Source of the DNA: Dinoroseobacter shibae DFL 12 = DSM 16493
GTDB lineage: Bacteria; Pseudomonadota; Alphaproteobacteria; Rhodobacterales; Rhodobacteraceae
DNA: 64,000 nt
Direction of reading: 5' to 3'
NCBI RefSeq assembly: GCF_000018145.1
Contig: NC_009952.1
Coordinates: 2,666,001 to 2,730,000, forward strand
Below are positions 25,233 through 34,533 of this stretch, one piece after another; the first letter of the stretch is position 1, and the number at the start of each line of letters is the position of its first letter. The translations under genes and the position numbers were made by a program. The notes beneath the pieces are model-generated. The model did not search any database and was not told the origin of the DNA. It worked only from the letters and a program-made list of their open reading frames with translations.

Positions 25233-25358
25233 CACCTTGGCAGATCCGGTACTTTCTCGTCATGGGTTGCGTCCAGGGGGGTCATCGCGGCCAAGTTCGG
25301 TACCTTGCAGGCGCGTCGGTGACCCCCCCCCCGGCTGCCCCGCGCCGGGAGTGACCTG

Positions 25359-26874
25359 TCAGGTCATGAGCGCTTGTCGCCGGATGGCATCTGCCGCGAA
25401 AGGCAGTCGTCGCATCCGGAGGCCCGTTGCACCGAAGTGTGCGGTGCCGATAGCCGCCGAGGTGGGGCCCGGGGACGCCTGCCCTGCCCCGACCGATGGC
25501 GCGTCCGGTCGGTCGAGGATATGCACCTGCATGTGCGGCACCTGCTCGAAGCGCATAACCGGATAACTCTCCCAGTCCCGCGAGGTAGTTCCATCGCGGT
25601 CCCAAGTGACTTCCTCGCAAAGCGCCCAGCTCGCGGCTTGCAGGAAACCGTCCTAGAGTTGTGCGTCCAGACCGGCACGGTCCACGACTGATCCCGTATC
25701 GGCGACCACCACCGGGTTGATCAATTCGACGGCCGCATCATCCGTGACCCTGAGATCCACGGCCACCGCGAGCCGGTTCATTTCGTTCTTGTATTGGGCA
25801 TAGGCGATCCCGCGGCTCAGGCTCGCCGCCAGGGGCAGCGCCCCAAGGCAGTCCTCGAGATGGCCGAGCACGGCAATCGCCCGCGGGTCCTGCAGTTGAG
25901 AAAACCGGTACTCCAGAGAATCCACGACTGCGCATGACCGAGCTCTTCCATGAAGCTCTCCAGCACAAAATTGTTGCGCGCCCCTCCGAGGCAACGCAGG
26001 GCCGAGGTCCGGTGCGGCATGTCATCGACCAGGTTCTTGACGAACCGCTTTTCGGGAAACGCGTAGATCGGGTCGAGAGAGCGGTGCATTTCCCCATGCC
26101 GGTTGAGGTCCGGCTGCGCGGGCAAGGGCCCGATGGGATCCGCCTGCAGATGATTGGCCAAGAGCTTGGCCGGACCCGCCCTGCACGGCCCCAGTCACGG
26201 GCGCCGCGATGCGTTCCGCTGATGGCTTCGGCGGAATAGGCGGAAACGCCCCCCCTCCGCATCCGGCGTTGCGCGCAACTCCGCGGCCACTGCGGTGCAG
26301 TATGGTTCCCAGGCGCGCTCCTCTTCCCGGGTCCACTTGAGCAGGACCGGCGAGCCCGGCATGGACATGGCGACCAGTGTCGCCTCGAAAGCCGCGTCAT
26401 CGGCGCCATTGTGCCCGTAACAGCCCGCGCCCGGCGTGCGGATCAGCACGACCTCTTCCAAAGGCAGATCGAGACTGTCTGCGATACTTTCGCGCAAGGC
26501 ATAGATCCCCTAGCTGTGGGTGTGGACAGCCAAAATGCCAGCTGCATCAATCGCCATCGCGGCGGAGGGCGCAAGTAAGCCGTGCATCCTGTAGGGGCGC
26601 TCGTAACATGCCTCGACCGCAGGATTGGTAGGGGATCCGGGATCGCCGTCTCGACCGGCGTGCTGTCGATCACCGTGAACCGCTTTGCGTTGGACTGGGT
26701 CAGTCTTTCGAACACGTCAGCTTCATCCAGCCCCATGTCCTGCGACCATGTGCAGGCCGAGGCGAATTTCGACGCATGGTCGACCACTTGCCACCCATCC
26801 GACCGGACCAGTGCCGGAATTCTGCCATCCCGTATCAATCGCAGCCCATCCGTCTCCAGGCGATGTGCCACCAA
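25359..26874 (-). pseudogene. Mo-binding subunit of an aldehyde/isoquinoline-type dehydrogenase, decayed
   Basis: Fragments in several frames line up along a xanthine-dehydrogenase-family molybdopterin subunit. They include SDGWQVVDHASKFASAC (about 26790), SIADSLDLPLEEVVLIRTPG and NGADDAAFEATLVAMSMPGS (26380-26490), NEMNRLAVAVDLRVTDDAAV (about 25750), and a C-terminus QVPHMQVHILDRPDAPSVG (about 25530). In-frame TAG codons interrupt it after HTHS (about 26510; the family has Gln there) and after GLDAQL (about 25655), plus several frameshifts. Both ends look truncated; the 5' end abuts TctA sequence. Confidence 0.7.
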
Positions 26875-27530
26875 CGCGAGAGCGCGATGCGCACCCCGTC
26901 GAACGTGTCATGCCAGTTGGGATCCTTCAGCTCGGCATCGTCGGTGATGATCGCCTTTTTTTCGATGATAATGTACGCCTCGGACACGGCAAAGAGGCCC
27001 ACCAGCGCCGGGACGAGCGGCACACCGTCGTAAAGTGTCAGAAACCCGAAGGTGCCGCGGGCGTGGCGTAGACCACATCCGTCCCGATCGCACCGATCAT
27101 CAAGCCGAAGAAACCAGCGACCAGGCCCTTGAGCATGCCCTGGGCTGCAATCGACGCGATCAGTAAAACCCCGAACAGCATCACTACGATCATCTCGACC
27201 GAATGCACGTAGGACCCGGTACGGGCCAGCAGCGGCATGGCCGGGAGCGCGTTAATGGTGGTCAGCAGCCCGCCAAGGGCCGAGGCGACGAAGCTGATTG
27301 CCAGCGCCTGCTGCCTTTTGCCTTGCTTGGCCATGGGATAGCCATCCTGGGGTGTTGCCGCGGCCCCCGCCGTGCCGGGAATGTTGAAGAGAATGGCCCG
27401 GATGCCCGCCCCCATCCGGGCCGCGCAATAGAGCGTGACCATGAAGACCAGCCCCATCTGGGGGTCCATGGCCAGGGCCGGCTCGAACCATCCGCGGGGA
27501 AACCGGGTGTCTAAGGCGAAGGTTCACACC
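26835..27530 (-). pseudogene. TctA-type tripartite tricarboxylate transporter gene, fragment
   Basis: The 27038-27469 frame (MDPQMGLVFMVTLYCAARMG, NIPGTAGAAATPQDGYPMAK, ATPAAPSGF) is an internal TctA segment. A shifted frame continues with VPLVPALVGLFAVSEAYII (about 27020). The normal N-terminal 50 residues and most of the C-terminal half are missing. It is joined directly to the Mo-subunit pseudogene on one side and the TauE pseudogene on the other, implying deletions. Confidence 0.65.
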
Positions 27531-28260
27531 ACCCACCCGATCAGCGAGATCACCGCGGCCAATCCCGTGATCCGGGCGGGGTCCTGGAACCTTGACAGGA
27601 TCGCCATGCTGCTGAGCAGGAACAGAAACGTTGTAAGCGTGAACCCCAGCTGTCCGATCAGCACGCAAACAGGCTGGCCCAAGTGGAAAATGCAAAGCCC
27701 AGCAATCCGAATGCTACGGTCTTGAGAAGGTGCTGAAAGGTCATCAGCGTCGCGTGGGGCGCCACAAGGGTGAGCCGATCGAGTTTGAGGCTGCGCAGAT
27801 AAGCGCCGACACATGGGCCGGTGCCGCCGAAAAACATCGTCAGGAAACTTGATAAGCCCCCAGCGATCGCGGTCGACCTCCGCATGAAGGCCGGTGGCGT
27901 GACTGTGATCGACTAAAGTATAAAGGAGCCTAGGGCGATCTGCAGAATCGCAGGGTCCAATTGCACCAAGAACACGCTGCCAAGCGCGATCCCGATGACC
28001 GCGCCTGCCAGAAACATCGGGGCGATCTCGCGGCGCAGGTGCCGCCACATGATCGTCGCCCGTCCCGCATTGGACCCCAGTTGCACGAACCCGTGCACCA
28101 GGGGGATCGCCGCCGCAGGCAACAGTGTCGCCAGGACCGCAAGCATCACCGCCGTGCCACCAATGCCGAAGGCCGCCGTCATGGAGAACGTGAAGAAGCT
28201 CAGCGCGGTGAGGGTCGATGCGATCGACCACCCCAGACCCGCATGGAGGAATTCCGCCAT
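27524..28260 (-). pseudogene. Sulfite exporter TauE/SafE-family gene, disrupted
   Basis: From ATG 28260 (MAEFLHAGLGWSIASTLTAL) a TauE-like membrane protein is readable to an in-frame TAG at about 27914. The same frame continues past it (SITVTPPAFMRRSTAIAGG ... FGGTGPCVGAYLRSLKLD) to about 27660. A further frameshift then leads to VLIGQLGFTLTTFLFLLSS and the stop at 27524. The gene starts 2 bp after the stop of the 28263 gene. Originally about eight membrane helices. Confidence 0.7.
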
Positions 28261-28262
28261 TG

Positions 28263-29306
28263 TCAGGTCTCCAGCACGGAGGGGTGGAACAGGTCTTCCG
28301 GCTGCACCGCGCGCGCGGCCAGATGCTGCTCCACAGAGTAGCGGCAAACGGCGGCCAGTTCCTCGCGATTGGCGCGGTAGCCGTAGCTCCAGTAATCGGG
28401 GCCCAGCGCCGAAATCGTCCGCTCCATCGTGGCCCCGAGCCAAGGCAGCGACAGACGGTTGGCATTGCCCAACCACACGGACCGCAAACGCTGCAGGGCC
28501 ATGTCCCTGGCCTCGACGAACCCGTCATAGAGCGCGCGCGGCAACCACGGATGCGCATCGACGAGGGACTTGCGCACGCCAATCAGATGCATGATCGGGA
28601 AAAACCCGGTCTTCGCGTGATAGGCGCGCTCCGCGGCTTCGAAATCCGGGAACAGCCGGACAAAACGGGCATCGCCGGCCAGAAAGGCATTGGGTGGCTT
28701 CGGGGCGAGCAGCCCGTCGATTTCACCGGCAAGCAGCAGGTCTTGCAGGGTCTCGCCCTCCGAGATGGGCTCCACGCGCATCCCCTCCGGCAGCTCAAGT
28801 TCAAGGCGCTCGCGCCGGACGCCCGCGTCCAGCGCGCCGGTACGCCAATGCACCTGCCGGGCAGCGACCCCGTACTCATCGGCCAGGATGCCGCGCATCC
28901 AGAGCGCGGCGGTCATCTGGTATTCGGGCACGCCGATCCTGCGTCCGGCGAAATCCGCCGGAGTTTCGATGCCGGAGCCAGCCCTGGCAAAAAAGCCTGC
29001 ATGCCGGAATGCGCGGCTGACGAAGGCCGGGATCGCAACATACGCGCCAACCCCGCGCGACACCTGCAGCACGTAGCTGGAAATCGACATCTCGGTGATA
29101 TCGTAAGGGGCATCGCCCACCGCGCGCGGAAACAGCTCGGATGTCGGCGCAACCGTTCCCCGCAGCGCGACACCCGGCACGCGCACCCGGCCATCATGTA
29201 ACGCCATGACACGGTCATGATCCCAACTCGCCAGCGACAGGCTCAAGCCCTGCGCCGACGTGCCCGGCGCGGTCCGATCAGCCTGATCCATCACCTCGAG
29301 TCCCAT
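28263..29306 (-). CDS. 4,5-dihydroxyphthalate decarboxylase-like / NMT1-type protein
   Basis: 347 residues without a signal peptide. The fold is that of periplasmic-binding-protein-like NMT1/ThiY relatives; TEMSISSYVLQVSRG, RRIGVPEYQMTAALWMRGIL and GLLAPKPPNAFL are the segments usually annotated as 4,5-dihydroxyphthalate decarboxylase. True decarboxylase activity is not shown for most such proteins. It lies with a FAA hydrolase gene on the same strand, suggesting catabolism of an aromatic or diketo acid. Confidence 0.72.
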   Translation of the reverse strand: MGLEVMDQADRTAPGTSAQGLSLSLASWDHDRVMALHDGRVRVPGVALRGTVAPTSELFPRAVGDAPYDITEMSISSYVLQVSRGVGAYVAIPAFVSRAFRHAGFFARAGSGIETPADFAGRRIGVPEYQMTAALWMRGILADEYGVAARQVHWRTGALDAGVRRERLELELPEGMRVEPISEGETLQDLLLAGEIDGLLAPKPPNAFLAGDARFVRLFPDFEAAERAYHAKTGFFPIMHLIGVRKSLVDAHPWLPRALYDGFVEARDMALQRLRSVWLGNANRLSLPWLGATMERTISALGPDYWSYGYRANREELAAVCRYSVEQHLAARAVQPEDLFHPSVLET

Positions 29307-29337
29307 GTGTCTGGCGTTACTGTCGCCATGCCGGGTC

Positions 29338-30024
29338 TCAGAAGACCTTGACCGACATGCTGCCGAGCCCTTCGACGGAGATCTCCATCACATCGCCCCT
29401 CTCAACCGCCGCCACACCGGACGGCGTGCCCGACAGGATGACATCCCCGGGCGCCAGCTCGAAATATTCCGAAAGATAGGAAATCATCTCAGCAACCTTC
29501 CAGATCATCTGGTTCAGGTCGCCTTCCTGCCGTGTCTCACCGTTCACGGTCAGGCGCAGAGCGCCCTCGTTCAGCGGGCCGGTCTCTTCGATCCGGTGGA
29601 TCGGACCAACGGGCGCCGACCGCTCGAACGCCTTGCCGATTTCCCAGGGACGCCCCATCTTCTTCTGCTCGCCCTGAAGATCCCGGCGCGTCATGTCCAA
29701 CGATAGCGCATAGCCGTAGATATGGCTCTCGGCCTCGTCGATGGGGATGTTCGTGCCGCCGGATTTCAACATTACCGCAACTTCGGCTTCGTGATGCACA
29801 TCCGAGGTGTGGGGCGGGTAGGGGAACTCACCGGAAGGGTCGAGATTGTTCGGGTTTTTCTGGAAGAAGAACGGCGGCTCGCGATCGGGATTGTGCCCCA
29901 TCTCGATTGCATGGGCGGCATAGTTACGCCCGATGCAGTAGACACGCCGCACCGGAAAAAGTGCGTCCATCCCGGCGATTGGCAAGGCCACCAAGGGCGG
30001 TGTGTCGATCACGTACTCAGACAT
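29338..30024 (-). CDS. Fumarylacetoacetate hydrolase family protein
   Basis: 228 residues, ATG 30024. Metal-binding signature: RRVYCIGRNYAAHAIEMG, DVHHEAEVAVML, IYGYALSLDMTRRDLQ and VILSGTPSGVAAVE, as in FAH-family hydrolases/isomerases of dicarbonyl acids. It lies 31 bp upstream of the 28263 gene on the same strand. The start faces the divergent GntR gene across 168 bp, which probably contains its operator. Confidence 0.88.
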   Translation of the reverse strand: MSEYVIDTPPLVALPIAGMDALFPVRRVYCIGRNYAAHAIEMGHNPDREPPFFFQKNPNNLDPSGEFPYPPHTSDVHHEAEVAVMLKSGGTNIPIDEAESHIYGYALSLDMTRRDLQGEQKKMGRPWEIGKAFERSAPVGPIHRIEETGPLNEGALRLTVNGETRQEGDLNQMIWKVAEMISYLSEYFELAPGDVILSGTPSGVAAVERGDVMEISVEGLGSMSVKVF

Positions 30025-30192
30025 AAATTCCTCCGATGTCTTCTTCTGCTGTTCTTCCAGATCGCCCGAGGGAGCGCGGAACCAATCAAGATCAATCCTA
30101 GATTAACGCTCTTTTATGTTGAATTTTCCCTAGATCTGCAGTTCAATCATGATCAATCAAGCAAAATTGGTCAACCATTTTATGGGCGCATC
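30025..30192. promoter_or_regulatory. Divergent promoter, FAH gene / FadR-type regulator
   Basis: 168 bp, notably AT-rich for the window, with repeated ATCAA/TTGAT-like words (AATCAAGATCAATC near 30085; CAATCATGATCAATCAA near 30145). The ATCATGAT dyad near 30148 is the best candidate for the regulator's operator. Confidence 0.45.
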
Positions 30193-30882
30193 GTGCTGAT
30201 ACGGCCGGAACAGTCTGAACGGGATAACGCGGTTAGCGTCCTTCGCGCATTCATCGAAAGCGGCGGTTACGTGCCCGGTGACCGCCTGCCGTCGGAACGT
30301 GAACTGATCGGCAGCCTCGGCATGACCCGCAACCGATTGCGCAAGGCGCTCGATGCACTGGAGCGCGACGGAGAGATCTGGCGCCACGTGGGCAAGGGCA
30401 CTTTCGTATCCGCCCAGGGCAGTGCGGCCGGTGCTGGATCACTTGTCCAACTGAGCCAGCAGATTACCCCGGTGCAGCTGATGCGCGCGCGGATCGCTCT
30501 GGAACCGGCGCTTGCACGCGAAGCTGCCCTGCACGCATCGCACGAGGCTGTGGTCCGGCTTCGGCAGGCCATGCGCAGGTGTAGAAATGCCGGAACCTGG
30601 GACGCCTATGAAGCGCAGGACGACTCGTTCCACCGGTCCATCGCGGAAGCTACAGACAATGTGTTGCTGCTTTCCCTGTTTGACCAATTGAATCAGGTCC
30701 GCCGCACGGTGGCCTGGAACAACGTGGTACGCCAGACCAACCGGCCCGATGACAACCACACAAGCTTTGAAGAGCATGAGAAAATCCTCGAGGGGATCGA
30801 AGCGCGCGACCCTGTCGCCGCGCAGGCGGCCATGCATCTGCACCTCCGCTCTGTCTCGGGCCGTCTGTTCGGAGAACTCTAG
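30193..30882 (+). CDS. FadR-subfamily GntR transcription regulator
   Basis: About 229 residues. The long frame from 29722 is open, but homology starts at VLIRPEQSERDNAV, so GTG 30193 is preferred. Winged HTH: YVPGDRLPSERELIGSLGMTR and WRHVGKGTFVS. The FCD effector domain has metal-ligand-type residues in DDSFHRSIAEA and LEGIEARDPVAAQAAMHLHL. Divergent from the FAH gene, so it probably controls that operon in response to an organic acid. Confidence 0.8.
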   Translation: MLIRPEQSERDNAVSVLRAFIESGGYVPGDRLPSERELIGSLGMTRNRLRKALDALERDGEIWRHVGKGTFVSAQGSAAGAGSLVQLSQQITPVQLMRARIALEPALAREAALHASHEAVVRLRQAMRRCRNAGTWDAYEAQDDSFHRSIAEATDNVLLLSLFDQLNQVRRTVAWNNVVRQTNRPDDNHTSFEEHEKILEGIEARDPVAAQAAMHLHLRSVSGRLFGEL

Positions 30883-30935
30883 CATGTGGTGGGGCGCGCG
30901 GCGGGATCCGCCCCAGAGACACCGGCCCCGTCTTC

Positions 30936-31513
30936 GTGACAGCCCGTTTGCGTGTTCTCAGCGCCGGAGGGCTGAACGAGGGCGTCCGGCGTTGCGTCGA
31001 GGCCTTTGCCAGCAGCACCCTGCGCGCTGACACCACAGCGCAATTGGGCTGCATTTCAGTCGGTGCCGCCGTTCCGACCGGCGCGCCCCGCTATGACCTC
31101 AGCAGCGAAAGCTCCCTGTACTGCACGCTTACCGCAGCGGAGGCGCTGATCCACAACCGCGCCTCCAGCGGCATGAAGATCGCACGCCTGATCGAGCGGC
31201 TCGGCCTTTCGGAAATAACCTCAACGAAGACCATCCGAACCCAAACCGGAGCGGAAAACATGGAGGCGCTGGCGAGGCGACGGTCTGCACGCCCCCTGGG
31301 CTTCCGACAGGTCACCGAGATCCGGTTGCATGCGCATCTGGGCATCGAGCTTGCCGGCATTCTGCCCGACGACCTCGTCCCCCGGACATGCTGTTCTGCC
31401 GGTCTCTCGAACACGGGCCACCATGACGAGCCTCACCTGGAGTGCTCGCCTATTTCGGCTCCGAGGAGGGCTGGCGAATACTCGCAGATGCGGGTCTGAC
31501 CTCTGCTCATTGA
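30936..31513 (+). pseudogene. ModA-like solute-binding protein gene, broken
   Basis: From GTG 30936, TARLRVLSAGGLNEGVRRCVE matches the start of molybdate-type binding proteins. About 60 central residues are missing before LTAAEALIHNRASSGMKIAR, ARLIERLGLSE and FRQVTEIRLHAHLG. The frame shifts near 31390, with the true C-terminus (AYFGSEEGWRILADAGLT) readable in another phase to about 31500. It has no signal peptide. Confidence 0.55.
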
Positions 31514-31653
31514 TCTGCTGGCAAGTCACGACCGCCCGAGCGCTCTTTGCCCGCCACAAACACGATCGGAGCGGAAACCAAACCGCGCAGCACCGTTGAA
31601 CGAAGGCGGGCGAGACGCCATTCGGACCCGAACCCGAAAGGTGTAGCACCGCT
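31514..31653. other. Convergent spacer
   Basis: 140 bp between the broken ModA-like gene and the end of the second FadR-type regulator. No gene or clear terminator seen. Confidence 0.4.
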
Positions 31654-32334
31654 TCAGGTGTCTCTGGGGACACCTTTGCGCAGCACATCCGCATAGACAG
31701 TTTCAAGATGTCGGATCATGCAACGCGCCGCGCGGTCGCCATCCCCCTCGGCGATCGCGGCCACGATATCATCGTGCTGGCGGAAGCTGACATATCCCTC
31801 TTCCGGTTTGCGGGTCTCACGCGCCTGTCCCCAGACGATGGAGCGCCGAACGGAATTCAAGGTTTCGAAGAAATACAAGAAGAGCTGGTTGCGGGCTGCG
31901 CGCGCGATGGCGTGGTGAAGATTGTTGTCCCATGCCTCGTAGGTGCGCCAATCCTCGGCCTCGCGACACCGATCCGCACACTGCTTCATGCGGTCGCAAT
32001 CGGACCGCTTGGCGTGGGAGGCCGCCAGCCGGCTCAACTCCGGCTCAATCGTGAACCGCACCGTCACCACCTGCGCCGGCGTCACCAGATCCCGCAGGAA
32101 CAGCACATCATCTAGGTTCAGGATGGGCCGGGGCCCGACAAAGGTCCCCCGCCCCACATGGCGCCAGATTAGGCCACTTTTTTCCATTTCGATCAGGGCG
32201 TTGCGCAGGATGTGCCGTGAGACGCCAAGGGTCTTGCACAGCTCCCGTTCCGGCGGCAACCGATCGCTCAGCTTGTAGCCCTTCTCGGCGATGAGCTGGC
32301 GGATGATGCTGACAAGTTCTTTGGCCTGCGCCAT
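31654..32334 (-). CDS. FadR-subfamily GntR transcription regulator, second copy
   Basis: 226 residues from ATG 32334 (MAQAKELVSIIRQLIAEKG); the reading from 32376 adds 14 unlikely residues. HTH: KLSDRLPPERELCKTLGVSR and IWRHVGRGTFVGP, then an FCD domain with DNNLHHAIARAA. It resembles the 30193 regulator in architecture and in several segments. It is divergent from the second FAH/ABC operon (start 32518), which it probably represses. Confidence 0.82.
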   Translation of the reverse strand: MAQAKELVSIIRQLIAEKGYKLSDRLPPERELCKTLGVSRHILRNALIEMEKSGLIWRHVGRGTFVGPRPILNLDDVLFLRDLVTPAQVVTVRFTIEPELSRLAASHAKRSDCDRMKQCADRCREAEDWRTYEAWDNNLHHAIARAARNQLFLYFFETLNSVRRSIVWGQARETRKPEEGYVSFRQHDDIVAAIAEGDGDRAARCMIRHLETVYADVLRKGVPRDT

Positions 32335-32517
32335 GAAATTCCACCCAATCGGCACATTGGTTGATTGCCTGGGCACCCAACTGTGTTCCTATTTGCAAGC
32401 ACGAGGCTGCTCTGCGGTTTCGCTGAAAATGCACCTGGGGTGCCGAGGTCCGCAAGGGATCTGGCGCGAGTTTGGTGCAGCACGTCAAGAAACCCGTTCT
32501 TTGGGGAGGAGAATGGC
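32335..32517. promoter_or_regulatory. Divergent promoter, FadR-type regulator / FAH-ABC operon
   Basis: 183 bp. TTGGTTGATTGCCTGGG-CACCCAAC (about 32359-32384) includes an imperfect dyad that could be an operator. GGGGAGGAG is the ribosome site before ATG 32518. Confidence 0.4.
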
Positions 32518-33444
32518 ATGAAACTTGCGACGCTGGCCGTGGGGGGTAACCCCATGGCGGTAGTTTTACTATCGAATGGTGCGGCGCTGAACTATGCCGC
32601 CTGCGCCTGGGATGTGCCCGGGGAGGCTGGCGATGCCCTACGCACCGGCACGTTGCAGGCGCTCATCGACGCGGGCCCGGACGCACTGGACGCCTTGCGC
32701 GAAATCGTCGAGGCCGCCGAGAACGGGTCTTATCGCGATGCGCGGATCTCCCTCGACAATCCGTTCCTGGCGCCACTGCACACGCCGCGCAAGAATATCT
32801 TCTGCGTGGGCCGGAACTATGCCGAACACATTGCTGAGGGCGAGCGCGCCCAGAACGCAAAGATCGGCATCACCGAGCATCCGGTCTATTTCACAAAGCC
32901 TGCCACGGCAGTCGTGGGTCATGGTGGAGATGTTCTGATTTTCCCGTCCGTGTCGGAAAAGATCGACTACGAGGTCGAACTGGCCGTGGTGATCGGAACC
33001 ACTGGTCGCGATATCCCAAAGGACCGCGCCTTCGCGCATGTGTTCGGCTACACCATCCTCAACGACATTACCGCACGCGATGTTCAGCGCCGCCATGGCG
33101 GGCAGTATTTCAAGGGCAAGTCCCTGGACGGCTCCTGCCCGATCGGTCCCTGGATCGTTACGGCGGACGAAATCACGGACCCGCAGGACCTGTCGATCAG
33201 CTTGTCGGTCAATGGCGAGCTGCGCCAGAACGGCTGGACCCATGACATGATCTTCGACATTCCGACCCTGATCGCATCGCTGTCCGAGGGCCTGACCCTG
33301 GAGCCGGGGGATATCATCGCAACCGGCACACCTTCGGGCGTGGGCTACGCGATGGACCCGCCGCAATACCTCAAGCCGGGCGACACGGTGATCTGCGATA
33401 TCGCAAATATCGGACAACTCAAGAACACGGTGCGCGTTGCATGA
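32518..33444 (+). CDS. Fumarylacetoacetate hydrolase family protein, second copy
   Basis: 308 residues, ATG 32518 with a strong GGGGAGGAG site. It is longer than the 29338 paralogue because of an N-terminal domain of about 80 residues. Signature segments: RKNIFCVGRNYAEHIAEGE, KIDYEVELAVVIG, VFGYTILNDITARDVQ and DIIATGTPSGVGYAM. Probably hydrolyses or tautomerises a dicarbonyl acid brought in by the ABC transporter that follows. First gene of a same-strand run to 37250. Confidence 0.9.
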   Translation: MKLATLAVGGNPMAVVLLSNGAALNYAACAWDVPGEAGDALRTGTLQALIDAGPDALDALREIVEAAENGSYRDARISLDNPFLAPLHTPRKNIFCVGRNYAEHIAEGERAQNAKIGITEHPVYFTKPATAVVGHGGDVLIFPSVSEKIDYEVELAVVIGTTGRDIPKDRAFAHVFGYTILNDITARDVQRRHGGQYFKGKSLDGSCPIGPWIVTADEITDPQDLSISLSVNGELRQNGWTHDMIFDIPTLIASLSEGLTLEPGDIIATGTPSGVGYAMDPPQYLKPGDTVICDIANIGQLKNTVRVA

Positions 33445-33504
33445 CGCACTGAGCAGGCCGCTCGGTGAGTGGCCATGACGAAATCCAACCTGGAGGAGAC
33501 ACCC

Positions 33505-34533
33505 ATGATCAACAGAAGACTTTTCACCGCCGCGATGGTCGCGTCCCTGCCCCTGGCCGGCACTTTCGGGGCGCCCGCCCTTGCCACCGACGAACTGCGC
33601 GACATCACTTTCGTGCAGCCCAGCCCCTCGGCGATCAACTCTTTCCCGGTTTTCGTCGCCATTGGCGAAGGCTTCTTCGAGGAAGAAGGCCTGAACGTCA
33701 CGGTCGAAGCGATCAACGGCTCGGGCGCCGTTCTGCAGGCCCTGTCCGCAGGCCAGGCGCATTTCGGGCGGCCCGGCCCCGGCCCCCTGATCGCGGCCCG
33801 TGCGCGCGGCGTGGACGCAGTCCATATCTATAACGTGGCCGCGCGCAGCAACTTCGGCATCGCGGTACAGGAAGGCTCCGACATCCAGGATGTGGAAGGG
33901 CTGCGTGGCAAGGTGATCGGCACCGGTACCGCCGATGGCGCCGAAGTCGGTTTTGCGCGCAACGTGATGACCGGCGCCGGCATGACGGCAGGCGAGGACT
34001 ACGAGTTCCTGACAGTTGGTGATGGTGGCCCGGCAACAGCTGCCTTCCTGAATGGCGAGATCGATGCATACTCGGCCTCGACAGCGGATACGGCGATCCT
34101 GAACCAGCGCGGCATGGCCGTGCGCGACATCACGCCCGCGGAATTCGGGCGGTTCTTCGGCAATGGCATCGCGACCATGGGCGAAACCATCCGCAACGAT
34201 CGCGAACTGGTCGAAGCCTGGAGCCGCGCCTTCGCCAGGGGTCATGCTTTTGCGCTGGACGATGCAAACCGCGAAGCCGTGCTTGCACATCTGGCCGCCG
34301 GCAACCCCCAGGAAGGTGAGGACAAGGAGTTCCAATCCGCCCTGTTCGACGCAGTCCGGTCCAAGACGATCCCGACGGACGATGCCGAACACCTGGGCTG
34401 GTACCCGGGTGCGGTCTGGGCCGAATGGCAGGACGCGCTGGTCGCCGGTGGAGAGCTGCCCGGTCCTCTGGAGGATCTCGACGCGGCCTGGACCAATGAA
34501 TTCGCTGAAATCGGCGCCGCGGCAGTCAACTGA
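33505..34533 (+). CDS. ABC transporter substrate-binding protein (NMT1/TauA-like)
   Basis: 342 residues. Start ATG 33505 after GGAGGAG. Signal peptide MINRRLFTAAMVASLPLAG with cleavage near ALA-TDE. The SsuA/TauA/NMT1-like fold is indicated by FVQPSPSAINSFPVFVAIG and QALSAGQAHFGRPGPGPLIA. It works in the periplasm, delivering substrate to the permease/ATPase pair. Substrate unknown; neighbours point to an organic acid. The stop overlaps the ATPase start (TGATG). Confidence 0.88.
   Translation: MINRRLFTAAMVASLPLAGTFGAPALATDELRDITFVQPSPSAINSFPVFVAIGEGFFEEEGLNVTVEAINGSGAVLQALSAGQAHFGRPGPGPLIAARARGVDAVHIYNVAARSNFGIAVQEGSDIQDVEGLRGKVIGTGTADGAEVGFARNVMTGAGMTAGEDYEFLTVGDGGPATAAFLNGEIDAYSASTADTAILNQRGMAVRDITPAEFGRFFGNGIATMGETIRNDRELVEAWSRAFARGHAFALDDANREAVLAHLAAGNPQEGEDKEFQSALFDAVRSKTIPTDDAEHLGWYPGAVWAEWQDALVAGGELPGPLEDLDAAWTNEFAEIGAAAVN

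Noticed and set aside
25323-25332. Run of ten C residues as a phase-variation tract
   Set aside because: It lies outside any intact gene, between the operator and a pseudogene, so no switching target is evident.
25359-28260. Amber (TAG) readthrough or recoding in several genes
   Set aside because: The same genes also have frameshifts and truncations, and dusA in this window ends with TAG, so TAG is an ordinary stop here.
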